This document shows, in pieces, positions 19,860 to 30,414 of a stretch of 64,000 nt of DNA (position 1 is the first letter of the stretch; the number at the start of each line of letters is the position of its first letter). The notes below the pieces were generated by a model. That model did no database searches and was not told where the DNA came from. It saw nothing but the letters and a program-made list of their open reading frames with translations. Source of the stretch: Kalaharituber pfeilii (Eukaryota > Ascomycota > Pezizomycetes > Pezizales > Pezizaceae); assembly GCA_015179045.1 (NCBI GenBank), contig WHUZ01000029.1, positions 592,210 to 656,209 on the forward strand, in the 5' to 3' direction. The position numbers and the translations under genes were made by a program.

Positions 19860-21043
19860 CAACTTTCCTTTCGAATGCCGACTCTACCACTTGGCTGAGA
19901 CGCCGCATCAACGTGGAGGGGGTCATAGAGTAGTACCAATTTATAGGATACTAGACTGCAAAGGTAGAGGATGCCCTCCAGCAAGCTGCAAGGAACGTAG
20001 TAGTCCTTTTGAGTGCAAAAGGGTCAGTAGGAGTGCATGAGGTATGGAGAAGTAGAGGTTAGCTAACAGTTTGTAGCACATAATGACGTGCAAGGAGGCA
20101 TGGGCTGAATAGGCACATATTATTAGCAAGGGAATCTCAATACAGGAGCGAGAGGCTGAGCAAGGTAATAAGGTGAGAAGAGTCATTAAGGAAGATGACA
20201 TCCCATAGAAAGAACTTTAATCAAATATACGGCAACCATGATCAGCACTCAACGGTAACAAGTTTCCCACCGAACCCAGCGAGATGCCTCTCTCCAACTC
20301 CAGCAAGAGGTTAAAGTATGATTCCAGACACCCTGGCAGAAATCGGTGAGGGAAGCAATAAACAGATGGAAGTAGATTTCGAGACCTACATTATGGTGGA
20401 TGGCACCAGGAAACGGAAGTACAATAGTGAGCTAGCTGAGAATTAGTAGAAGAGACTTTTGATCTAAAGGATAGTGAAGTAGAGAAGGTAGAGGTAGAAA
20501 AACTTGAAGAACTGGAAGGAGCCAGCGTCCCTTCCAGCGAAACCTACATAGATCGAAAGCTCTCAGTGCGCCGAGTCTTTTGATCTAATTTTCATCCTCG
20601 AAAACTACAATCCACAAGTTTCCCCCTCGGGGTGAAATTTTGAGGAAATCTTCCAACACATCAACCCACCCAGCCGGGACCAACAGAAATGGCTCGCCCC
20701 CCATCCAAAGGATACTACAGAATGACCCCGGACGGCGACCTCGACCTGGTCCAGGCCCAATCCGGCGCACCACCGCCCACACCGACCGCATCGCCGCCTC
20801 CACCCTCGCCGACGCTGAGGCATGAAAGGAGATGGCGTATCATTGAAGCGCTTGGGGAGATAAAAGAAGCAGAGGTGATGTAAATACTATAGTGCCAGCT
20901 GAAGGCAGTATTTGGAGGGGATCTACTGGATGTTTGGGTTGAACAGTTAGAGACAGTACCTCTAATTGCGGAAGTGGTTCCCATAGAGAGGAGCTCTCTA
21001 ATAGGGGACAGTTACATGAGGCTCTCATAGCAGAGAACAGTGC
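19860..21043. other. Interval without recognisable gene
   Basis: The ORF at 20689-20883 is Pro/Ala-rich (APPPTPTASPPPPSPT) and might be a relic, but has no domain. The segment 20395-20420 (VDGTRKRKYN in one frame) is isolated. No promoter or RNA gene is seen. Confidence 0.35.
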
Positions 21044-21596
21044 CAGTGTTCCCAACGGGCCGGCCAGGGCCATAGAAATCTAGGCCTGGACTGGCGTGAA
21101 ACATTCAGGCCGGCCGTGAAGTCCGCCCGCGCCGCCTAGGCCGCCCAGGCCAGTCCAGGCCATTCAGGCCAGGCCGGTTCAGACCATTCAGGCTGCACTG
21201 AGTTAAGTTATACAGTAGCTATATACAGAACGTACTCTAATTTCTACGTATACCTCATTCTCTAATGTTTAGGATTTTGCTTGCTGATTTTACACCGCCA
21301 GTATCGCTTTCTATTAGCCATGCACAGCTTCACCATACTGTCAAATCCAACTTTGTCGCACCAGATTTTTGTAACCCAAATTCCAGAAGACTCGATGTCA
21401 GCATCAGATTGGACTGCAGGGAATCGTCGATGCAAGATCAAAACGTGAACTGCACTATGGAGAGTGAAGAATACTAAAGGAATCATCACCACCAGTACTG
21501 GTGGCCCCTGAAAAGCCCGTAACCAGCCCTGAATTGCTTGAACGGCCTGAATGGCCTGGGCGGCCTGGTCGGCGGTCTGGCCGGTTGGGAACACTG
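21044..21596. mobile_element. hAT-like MITE, long copy
   Basis: The ends CAGTGTTCCCAACGGGCC and CCGGTTGGGAACACTG are inverted. The body is the inverted counterpart of 16018-16404 with about 170 extra bp in the middle (about 21306-21495), so the other copy is a deletion derivative or this one carries an insertion. No 8-bp flanking duplication is visible. Confidence 0.65.
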
Positions 21597-22370
21597 CCCC
21601 TTTGGGGATTACTGTAGATAGAACAGGGTTATTCAAAGTTATTGACAGCAGCCCAAATGCAATGCCTGTCAGCTTCTGCAACCCAACCCTGTGAAACTGG
21701 CCAAATAGATAGCCAATCGTCAAAATAACCACATTGCCGGAATAACTCTATGACTGCAAAGGTCCCATACACGTGTCTGGTTGTGTGGAACCATAACGTT
21801 ACCCGATAACATGCTAAAGAGTATTCAGACTAAAAGGTATTCGACCAGATATTTGTCCGACATGGAAAAATCGCAAATACGTTTCTGGTCATAAAAATCC
21901 ACACAGCAAAATCACTGTATATACAGCTATTCGAGGAATTCTCAAGAAAATCCAGTCGCGTATCCGTGAAAATTCGTAGGTTTTGCCTGACATATGCTGC
22001 CAAATCTTTCTTTTCAGAATCCCATTTTCTTACCCAATCTGTACAGTAACTCCACTCGGCACCCGACCCTCAGGCTTGGAATCGCTTTGACCATGTCCTG
22101 GCGATTTTGTTATAGGCGCTGTAAGAGGAGAGCGATAGTGTCTACCATCCTCAGAGGCATGCGAGTAAAGATATATATATATATATATAAAATACTATCC
22201 TCAGAGTGACCGGAAGGTTGAGAACTGACAGAATACACACACAAGGCTTGCATTCACATATTGAATAGCGAATGGGAACGTGGGTGCGAAAAGAGTAGTA
22301 TTGCAAGAGCGCCGAAAAGATTGCTTGCCTTCCTAAGTACAGAACAAACATGCTACTTTGATCTACATAT
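21597..22370. other. Non-coding interval with (TA)n microsatellite
   Basis: A (TA)n run occupies 22170-22188. Otherwise only short ORFs without domains are present. Confidence 0.4.
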
Positions 22371-22383
22371 CAACAAAGGAATT

Positions 22384-22820
22384 TTTTTTTTTTTTTTTTT
22401 TTTTTTTTATACACATAACCCCGCTTGTAGCACGTGGCCATGGCAGGATCCCTGGGCAAGCCCTCATAGCCCGGAGACAGGCTAAAATAAATTTCTACGT
22501 ACATGGCCCCATCGCGCCGTCGCCCCCGCTCTCCTAACTTCTAGAACTTGACCCCAGCGAAGAAATTCTCTAAAATGTCATATTCCTCCCCATTCTCCGC
22601 CTTTCTCTTCCAATTCTTTCCCATGTCGCTCCACCTCTCAAAACCTTCTGGACTGTTCTTCTGGCTTCTGCATCGGAAAGCGAGATGCTCCCCCGTTTGC
22701 ACCTCCCCACACCTGCACTTATCGGATTCAGCCACACCCAGCTTCTTCAACCATATAGCACACCTTCCCCGCTCCAAGTCGCAATGCAGTGAAGTTTGAT
22801 GTCGCCACCCTACCCCACAC
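22384..22820 (-). mobile_element. 5'-truncated Tad-like LINE copy
   Basis: The 437-bp insertion is flanked by the 13-bp duplication caacaaaggaatt (22371-22383 and 22821-22833). On the minus strand it starts inside ORF2, passes its stop codon at 22541, includes CCTGTCTCCGGGC, and ends in a family-B tail (cctgccatggcc...gcggggttatgtg) plus poly(A) of about 27. This copy ties the short family-B insertions to a LINE. Confidence 0.85.
22541..22777 (-). pseudogene. LINE ORF2 C-terminus (CCHC-like knuckle)
   Basis: The 78-residue frame contains CRCGEVQTGEHLAFRC, a CxC...HxxxxC cysteine-histidine knuckle of the kind found behind the reverse transcriptase/RNase H region of fungal Tad-clade LINEs. Endonuclease and reverse transcriptase are absent because the copy is 5'-truncated. 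Confidence 0.65.
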
Positions 22821-22971
22821 CAACAAAGGAATTAAAGAAAGTAAATAACTCGAAGCACAAACTAAAGAAAGATTCTATATGAAAGAATTCCAATAATGAA
22901 AGAAAGTCCAAATAATCAAAGAAGAATAAACAAAGAAGCCATAGAAAGATCTATCCTTTATGCCAGAGTGA

Positions 22972-23009
22972 TCCCTCGCCATAGCCCTATAGGCGGCATG
23001 CGAGTAATG

Positions 23010-23041
<32 letters not shown>
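22972..23041 (+). mobile_element. Short retroposed LINE-tail insertion, family A
   Basis: The body cctcgccatagccctatagg...gcgagtaatg is followed by about 31 A and flanked by a 13-bp perfect duplication tatgccagagtga (22959-22971 and 23042-23054). It is one of the cleanest examples in the window. Confidence 0.9.
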
Positions 23042-23044
<3 letters not shown>

Positions 23045-23054
23045 GCCAGAGTGA

Positions 23055-24107
23055 CAACCCGGTTTCACAAGGCTTGGCCTATTCCGGTGCAACACCAATT
23101 CTTTCAGCGCGCGGGCCCGGGTACTTAAAATCGTTGTATTTGTGGTTTTTGCTTGCTTGTTACCCTTTTTCTAGCTATTTTCTTTGTGACCCCGCACAGT
23201 CTTTGTCTCGATCCAGCAGCTTTTCGAGGGGCCTTTGTTTTTTTTCTTTCTTCATCCTTTTAAACGTCAACGTTCAGAGTGGGGCCCGGATGCGTATACT
23301 AGTAGGAGATATCTAGTCATACTATAGTCTTCTGGGAGCAAATTGACATACTAGAGCGCATGGCTGGACGTCACAGGTCTAGGTTCGGTGCTTCAAGCCC
23401 TGGTGGCCGGCCGCCTATGTTGGAATGAACAGGTGACTGTAGATATATCCATTTTTTCGCAACTTAACGGAAACATAGACAACAACTTTACAGACGCGGC
23501 CTAAAGCTGAGTGCATGATTGCACACATATACGTAACATAATTCATTTGAAGTGAAGGTATATATGGTCTAACTATTAGCTGTACATAACCATCATCCAT
23601 CTTCAAAGGTCCCATGACTTAAGCTTTAGCCACATTCACAACAACAAAACAAAACCAAAAGTAAGCATAGGTTCGTCAACACCACCAACGGCCATTTGTA
23701 TTTCTATCCCCCCTGTTCCTATGTATGCACCGTACGTTATGTCTAACTGGGTGCATAGGTCTTGGGGGGAACTCTGTAATTGGAGTAATCCCAATGGTTC
23801 CACAATCTTATACCGCCTATGCTCTCCTCTCCATCTTCTGGGGAGCAAAGGTTTGCGAGCTTGGTAGGCAAGGCGGACGGGCCAGAATGCAAATGGTACG
23901 GGGACGAGGAAGAACGTCGTCACACATAGGGGAAAGGTGTAGGGTGTGGAGAAGAAGGTGGCCGGGCGGACTGGAGGTAATACTCCGACCACCGGAGAGG
24001 AGCGAAGCAGAAGGGGATCCATTGGCGGAGCTTATGAGGTGGATAGAACGTTAGGTTTCACTTGATTCAGACTTATACGTTCATGGTCATTTTCTGTCCT
24101 TTCATTT
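23055..24107. other. Interval without recognised gene
   Basis: The ORF at 23725-24054 ends shortly before a family-A tail and is rich in Arg; it could be a LINE 3' relic, but no domain is visible. The 23360-23410 stretch faintly resembles a degraded tRNA T-arm and was not accepted. Confidence 0.3.
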
Positions 24108-24173
24108 CCTTTGTACGTAACCTCGCCATAGCCCACAGGGCGGCATGCTAGTAATGATTAAAAGAAACAAAAA
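24108..24173 (+). mobile_element. Family-A LINE tail with longer upstream context
   Basis: The sequence ttgtacgtaacctcgccatag...ggcatgctagtaatga is followed by an interrupted A-rich tail. The upstream words match 9418-9440, so the family-A RNA probably extends at least 15 nt upstream of the usual truncation point. No target duplication was identified. Confidence 0.5.
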
Positions 24174-25678
24174 AAACACTCCATCTTACTAAACTGCTTT
24201 AGAGAGAAGTTTGTGGTCATTGGTCTGTACTAGCGCAAAGGTTGGTTCAAGTCTCCAATGAACAGGCTACGACATTCGGTCTGAACGGCGCCATTAACAA
24301 AAGGTAACAGGCAACCCATTTTGGCGGAGTTACATAAACGGGCGTAAGGATATTCTGGGCTGAAAGGCATTAGAACAAGGGCCTGGCGCATTTGGGTGTG
24401 TGAAATGGCAAGGGCCTGGCTTTGTGGAGTATATTGCTGGTTTCAAAAATGCAATTGAATGGTCTTTGAATGGTCCCTCAAAGGGCTCTTTGACCCTTTT
24501 TCGATTGTGGGGTTACGGATAGAACGTTGGCCCGGCTGTGATGATAGTGATGATGATGTTGTTGAGGCTTAGACTTATGCCCGGCCAGTGACGGTACAAT
24601 GTTTATGGAGGTGGTTCAGTACCTAGGTTCTGGCCCGGGTTGTACAACCAGGGCAAGGGGTAGCAGGCGGCATCGCCAGAGAAAGTGGCGCGAGTAGGCG
24701 TGGGGTAGATCCGCAATAGATTTCTGCTGTCTTCTTTGGTGGGCTATTCAGGGTTCACGTATTTGGCATTGGAGAGGGCAGCAGAGGAGGAGGCAGGCCA
24801 GACAAATTCGGAAAGGAAGGGAGTGCATACCATGATACTAGAGGTATACCCAGGTCTGCATTCGTCTTTCCTGTCATGCTCGCATTCTCTGTAATCCCCA
24901 GCTTGAGCATTCAATAATTGCCCCTTCATCTAACCAACCTTTATCCCAACTTTGTCGTTCCTCACTCATCCATGCCACCATGTGCAACGTTTCTACATCT
25001 TCCATTGTTATGCCCCATATTTCCTCCTTCAGTCTGTTGTATGTTATTCATTGCTGCATTTGCCTTGGCCTTGGTCTTTCCTCGGTGTGATTGATCTTAC
25101 TAGCGATTGCTAGGTTCCTGCGTTCTGTAGGGTTGTCATTTAGTAACTCTGGGGTAATATTAACGTCACATGCCCTGTCTGTCCTTGACACCATGTCTGA
25201 AGACGAAGTTGGAATCGATAGTCACGTGGTCTGCTAGATTTCTTTTCACACCACAAAGTGTTACCCTGATGCCCAAGCAATCTTCCCTCGGTAAACTGAG
25301 GAAGTCCGATGTTACCCTCAACAAGTGCCAGTAAAGCCGTACGCCGGATCCATCCGTACCCCCTGCTGAACCAGGGAAGTAGTACACATCACGCATCCAT
25401 CCAGGACGTGCATTACCATCTCCTTTCAGGGAAATATTGTTACATCTCACTCCAGCCCGGACTATCTCCTCAACCTCCTCATCGTGTCGCAAGAATACTC
25501 GGCTCTCCAAGAATCGTCCTCCTTCCTCCATCCTTCCCACTCTCGAGTTCGATTCTTACGTCACTCGAATCTCATCTCCGCCACCTGCCTCCTGTATGGA
25601 GTTTCATCAACCAGACCTCCCATCTTCCTCGTAAAACTCATTTCTTGATCAAACCCACTTCCGGATAATTCAGGATGT
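24174..25678. other. Interval without recognisable gene
   Basis: Several ORFs of about 60-125 residues are present, mostly on the minus strand (for example 25540-25166), without domains or convincing splice signals. A degenerate retroelement is possible given the neighbour at 25679-26445. Confidence 0.3.
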
Positions 25679-26445
25679 TTAAATAGCTCTTTTATATATA
25701 GAAAAAGAGCCTCCGCAATGCGCATGCTCTTTCTCCAACGCGCTTTGTTTACATCCTGCTTCCATCTGGCTTGCACGCTTTGCTGGATTTTCGTGCCATT
25801 TGAACACGTTCGCATTTTGTGGTTGCATTAGGATAAACCAGTATAATCGATGATTCGATCTCCACAAGTAGAATGTTGTACCGTTAAGGGGCCAGGAAAG
25901 CTGATACGCATGTTTGGACCTATAAACTCAGCAGTATTAGCTCATAATCAATCCTCCACCGTCAGTGCGAGCTCGCTCTTGGGTAGATATACTTACCGAT
26001 AACAATTACTCCACTCCTTTAACCTCAGTTCAATACTTTGCATAAGCTGACCCTTACAATCCAAGTCTACTAACACACGCATTGGCCGACTAACTATATT
26101 TGTAAAATCTAAATGGATTTCCTTGCAGGGAGTTACCCGTGCTTGACGGCTGTTCGGTTTGAGATACTTAATACCACCCAGCCGTTCGCCCTTAGAACCT
26201 AGCGCGTCCAAAGTATACTTTTTGGTGAGCAACCTTACGGGATATTTAAACGACTTAATTTGGGCTTCCCTCCTCTTGGACCCTCTTCCAGTTGCGACTT
26301 CATCTTCCAAATGATTCAATTTCGTGACAATCTCCTCGTGCATTAAGACTTTGTGTAAATCCTCGAAGTCTAATTCCAAACTTTCGCCGGATAAAAAATC
26401 ATTCTCCGGATCACTGTCGTACTCTACTGTGTATAAGTCAGACAA
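25679..26445 (-). pseudogene. Possible retroelement gag-protease relic, two exons
   Basis: The frame 26445-25998 starts at TTG and is open further upstream, so the 5' end is undefined. It encodes an acidic N-terminal part, then 'HLDFTNIVSRPMRVLVDLDC', which resembles the entry of a Ty3/gypsy retropepsin (usually VLIDSGC); here DSG is replaced by DLD. It ends at a good donor (gtaagtat at 25997). An acceptor near 25919 (tttatag) would continue the frame to 25679 without the usual protease remainder. The replaced catalytic triplet argues for a dead relic or a domesticated product. Assignment is tentative. Confidence 0.35.
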
Positions 26446-26449
26446 CCCT

Positions 26450-27449
26450 GTGTACAGAGCCCCACCCTCTGCTTTTTTGACTGGTGTGGCTTACCCTGAT
26501 GTATCCGCGCTTTTGCGAAAGCTTGGCAATGTATATATGCGATTCGTTTGGAACGACTCCCGGTACCACTATCGCCAGGAGTATGAGGGAAGGGCTTGGC
26601 AGCAGTCTTGGTCGAGGAGGCAGAGGGAGTGGCCCAGAAGAGGAAGAGCACTTCGGTCGGAGGACGGAACGAGGGTGTAAGGGAGAGCCTGTAGATAGTC
26701 CTCATAAGGCACCCCACGCTTGGTGTCGCCAGCGAGACGCACTTCTGCTGCTACTCGATCAGGGGACGTGAATGTCTTCAATCACGGAGAGGCCTCGACG
26801 GCGCGCTCAAAGGTGTGATGGCGGGTTTGAAGTTTGACTATAGTGTATGTATGTACGTTCGATAGATGGAAATCTCTGAAAGTCGTGTGTTTCGTTGAGT
26901 TCTAAAGTCCGGCAACAGATTCCTGGGCTTTAAGCAAACCAAGCGACTCGGGGTAATCGTTTCTCCACGCAAACGCCAGACCCCAACAACTTGGCACCCC
27001 CCCGCCTTCTCGCCCCTTGAACAAAAACAAACAAATAAACAAATAAACAAAAGCAAAAAAAAAACAAAAAACAAACAAAACACCTCCCTCAACCCTTTTT
27101 TTTTTCCCAATCCACTTAGTATCTAATACTCCCTTAAATACCAAAAACTAGGAAACCCTAACAAGACGTATACAAAAAGCTTGGTTGAAAGAATACCTGG
27201 GATACTGGATAAACTCTATGGAGTTTGATAAAATATACTTTCTAGAGCTTTAATAATGATATAAATCAACAGTTTTGTAATAACGTATCATGTTCAGATT
27301 TACAATGCTCAAACAAAACAACAGGATTTTTCTGGTTCCGCACGGGTACCACCTATTGCAGGTGCTTGAGATATATACTCCCTCCCCCCTTTAACCCCCT
27401 CTAACCCCCTTACCCCCTCACCCCCTCACCCTCTCGCACCCCCCACCTT
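26450..27449. other. Interval without accepted gene
   Basis: Minus-strand ORFs at 26717-26424 and 26781-26569 overlap in different frames and show no domain. The stretch 27000-27110 is rich in aaacaaa words. The stretch 27375-27440 is an accccct-rich low-complexity tract next to the stop codon of the following gene, probably its 3' UTR. Confidence 0.35.
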
Positions 27450-28616
27450 TCACAACTTCTCCGCTACTTTCTCCACCACCTTCTCGGCCTTCTCCGCCTT
27501 CTCGGCTGCCTCGCTTACCACCTCCGCCTTCTTCTCTACGCCTCCCTCCTCCTCCTCCTCTTCTCCCTCTACACTCACCCTACACCCTTCAACCTCCCTC
27601 TCCACCTCCTCCACCAAACTCTCCAAATACTCCCTATCCCTCCCCACCAACGTCACCGTATTCGTGCCCAGTCCCCACCTAGGATAACTCCCCACCTTGA
27701 TTCCCTTCTCCTCCACCCTATCCTGCAGTTTCGTAAGATACTCCGCTACGGCCGACTCCGCCAACGGCGTCGAGATGAGAATCCTGTGACTACGCATCGA
27801 CTCAGGCGAGATGTGCCCCCTCGACTGCAGCACCGGAACTAGGTTTTCCAGAAGTGCCTGGAAAAGCCTCGGGATGCCGGGCAGGATGTACACGTTGCTG
27901 TTGACGACCACAACCGGCACCCACATGGTGTCGTCGACAAACAGGTACTCCACGCCGGGTCCCGTGGGCAGCGTCGCCATCCGCAGCCGCGCCTGCAGCT
28001 GTGGTGTCATCGTGTCCCAGTCCTGTTCGCTCGGCTCAGAGTCCTTTAGCCTCTTCCCGTGGGCCTGTACATGCTGTAGCGCCTTCATGCGCTCCACTGT
28101 CGGTTGGTGGAGGGTGAGGGGCAGGTTAAACGCGGTTGCGAGGGACGGATACGTAATGTCGTCGTGCGTGGGCCCGATGCCGCCGGAGGTGACGACAAAG
28201 TCGTAGTTGGAGGAGAGGCGCTGAGCGGACGAAATGATGTCGTCGGCGACGTCGGGGATGGTTTCTATCCGCGACAGCGCGATGCCCAGGTCGAAGCAGT
28301 ATTTGGCGAAGAACGGCGAGTTGGTGTCGACGGTCTGGATGGAGGATTAGTAGCGGAGGAGGGGAGGGGCGGGATTAGTACTAACTTTGCCATTGAGCAC
28401 CTCGTCCCCGATAATCAAGCACGCCGCAGTGCGATACAGGCGCTTGCCCTCGGGGTCGGGAGAGGCACTAGTCGAGCCCATGGCGGGCCAGTATCGGTAT
28501 CTGCGGCGGTAGTGGCCGGCGGCGGAGAGTGAGCGCCGTGCGAGTGCGGGGAGTGCTGTACACGGAAGCGGGCGTGAGGCGTGCGCTGGGAGGAGGCGGG
28601 CGAGGCGCGTGAGCAT
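27450..28616 (-). CDS. Molybdopterin-binding (CinA/MoaB-like) domain protein
   Basis: The coding sequence is complement(27450..28334, 28386..28616), 371 aa. The 51-nt intron 28385-28335 has donor GTTAGT, a TACTAAT motif and acceptor CAG. The domain (about residues 60-230) shows CLIIGDEVLNGKTVDTNS, then TSGGIGPTHDD, and PGIPRLFQ, the pattern of the MoCF/MoaB-like fold found in CinA and in fungal FAD-synthetase-related proteins. The exact substrate is not determinable. The C-terminus (from about residue 325) is Glu-rich and ends in EKAEKAEKVVEKVAEKL, probably helical. Two in-frame starts exist: 28616 gives an Arg/Leu-rich leader (MLTRLARLLPAHASRPLP) typical of mitochondrial import; 28481 gives a 326-aa form without it. 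It is divergent from the dehydrogenase at 29125. Confidence 0.85.
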
Positions 28617-29124
28617 GGGGCTGCGGATGGATGGAGCATGTAGAGCCGCCCGCCGCCCGCCGCCCTGGAGTGTTTGGTGTGGCAAGAAGGGCCCCGCCCT
28701 GCGCTGGCCTCGCCCGCAGTGTGCATACGGGGCCTGAGTATGCGCTGCATAGGAAGAGCGCCGCAGCTCATCTCCTGCATCCTTGGCAGGCAGCGCATGC
28801 AGCTTACAGCAAGACGCAAAGCCCCGTCTTATGCACGCAATCTCTGCTCTGCATACTTGCTGCATCCCGCGCCTTGCGATTGCGATTCATTGGCCCGAAG
28901 CGCCGATGGCCGACCGGCATTTGGCGCGGGCGAGAGATGACGGAATGGAGGGATGCGGGATGCGGGATGCGGTGCTTACCGCTGCCGCAGCCGCAGCCGG
29001 AGCCCTGGCACTGCCCCCACCAACCCCTCCCCACCGCCCCCACCAGCCCTCCCGCTATAATGTGCACCGCTGCCCCCTGCCCGCGCTGTGAGGTCAAGTG
29101 CAAGAGTAACAAGTAACTCAACGT
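28617..29124. promoter_or_regulatory. Shared divergent promoter region
   Basis: About 510 bp separate two divergent genes. The DNA is GC-rich with repeated gcggga and ccgccc words, and long ORFs in it are composition artefacts. No TATA box is obvious. Both genes probably share control elements here; this is inferred from layout. Confidence 0.45.
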
Positions 29125-30414
29125 ATGCCCCCCCGCCACCACTCCATCCTCCGCCCCCTCCGCATCCTCCACCACCTTCACCGCCCCGCCCCCCTTCTCG
29201 CCCGTCTCCTCACCACCCTTCGCCCCACTCCCGCCGCTGCCACTACCGCCATGTCCCGCCTCGCCCACAAGACCATCCTCATCACCGGCGCCTCCTCCGG
29301 CATCGGCCGCAGCACCGCCCTCGAATTCGCCCGGGTCTCGCCCACCTCGAAACTCATCATCACCGCCCGCCGCGTAGAGGCCCTAGAGGCCCTCGAGGCG
29401 CAAATCCACAAGGAAGTCTCCCCCGACGTGCCCGTCCTCGTATACCCCCTAGACGTCGCGAACCCAGAAGAGGTAGATAAGCTGCCTGGAGCACTACCGG
29501 AGGGATGGAGGGTGGTGGATGTCTTGGTTAACAATGCGTATGTCTGTCGTCCTCCTCTCCCAGAAGGAGGGTACTAACGATACGGTCTGCTTCTGAACAG
29601 CGGCCTCGTCAAAGGCATGGACTACGTCGGCTCCATCTCCGCCGTCGACATCGCGGCAATGGTCAACACCAACGTCCTCGGACTCATCAACATGACGCAG
29701 ACATTCCTCCGCGGCATGCTCACCCGCGAAAACGGAGAAGGCCGAGGCGACATTATCAATGTGGGAAGCATTGCCGGGAGGGAGGGCTACGCGGGCGGAA
29801 GCATCTACTGCGCGACAAAGGCTGCCGTGAGGGTGTTTACGGAGGCATTGAGGAAGGAGACGATTTCAAAGAGGATTAGGATCATGCAGATTGATCCCGG
29901 GCAAGTTGAAACGGTGAGTTTGGTTCGCCGGTTTGGGCGGAGTGACGAGAGAGCGAGGGGTAATCAAGAAGAGGAAAATTTGTTCGACAAGCATCCAGGG
30001 GATCTGACAGTGGTAATATGATACTGGACCAAAGCTGACATTACCCCTCCGTTTTCGTACGTCTAGGAATTCTCCGTTGTTCGCTTTGGAGGAGACAAGG
30101 CTAAAGCTGATGCCGTCTATGCGTATGCCACCATGTCATCCTTTACATATCTTTCTTCACAACACAGCATTATACTAACAACTATAAATTTTGTCCAACA
30201 GTGGATGCGAGCCTCTCACTGGGGACGATATTGCCGAAATCATTGTATTTGCTGCTGGACGTAGGGAGAACGTTGTGATGGCGGAGACGATGGTATACCC
30301 TAGCCACCAGGTACGCCTGTTTGCTGCTGTTTGAAATTAGTAGAGTGTTATTGTAGGCAGAGGCTGACAATTGAGCAGGCTGCCGCTGGTGTACTGTATC
30401 GCAAACCAACCTAG
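29125..30414 (+). CDS. NADP-dependent short-chain dehydrogenase (YMR226C/YdfG type)
   Basis: Exons are 29125(or 29251)-29537, 29601-29913, 30067-30122, 30202-30310 and 30379-30414; all four introns are GT-AG. From 29251 the product is 266 aa, the usual length for this family of serine/L-allo-threonine (3-hydroxyacid) dehydrogenases. Features from that start: cofactor motif TGASSGIG (from T12), NNAG, catalytic S152 (NVGSIAG), Y165 and K169 (YCATK), and the family signature 'IDPGQVETEFSVVRFGGDKA', which is only formed after splicing intron 2. The upstream start at 29125 adds 42 residues rich in Arg, Pro, His and Leu with no acidic residue, a plausible mitochondrial leader. The substrate in this organism is inferred from the family. 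Confidence 0.92.

Noticed and set aside
20585..20883. Short Pro/Ala-rich ORFs around 20.7 kb
   Set aside because: Frames on both strands are equally open and no conserved motif or splice signal supports a gene.
23355..23412. Possible tRNA or tRNA-derived SINE
   Set aside because: gcttcaagccc resembles a B box, but no A box, acceptor stem or anticodon arm can be formed.
28347..29480. Several long ORFs on both strands between the divergent genes
   Set aside because: GC-rich shadows of the two real exons and the promoter; none carries a domain.
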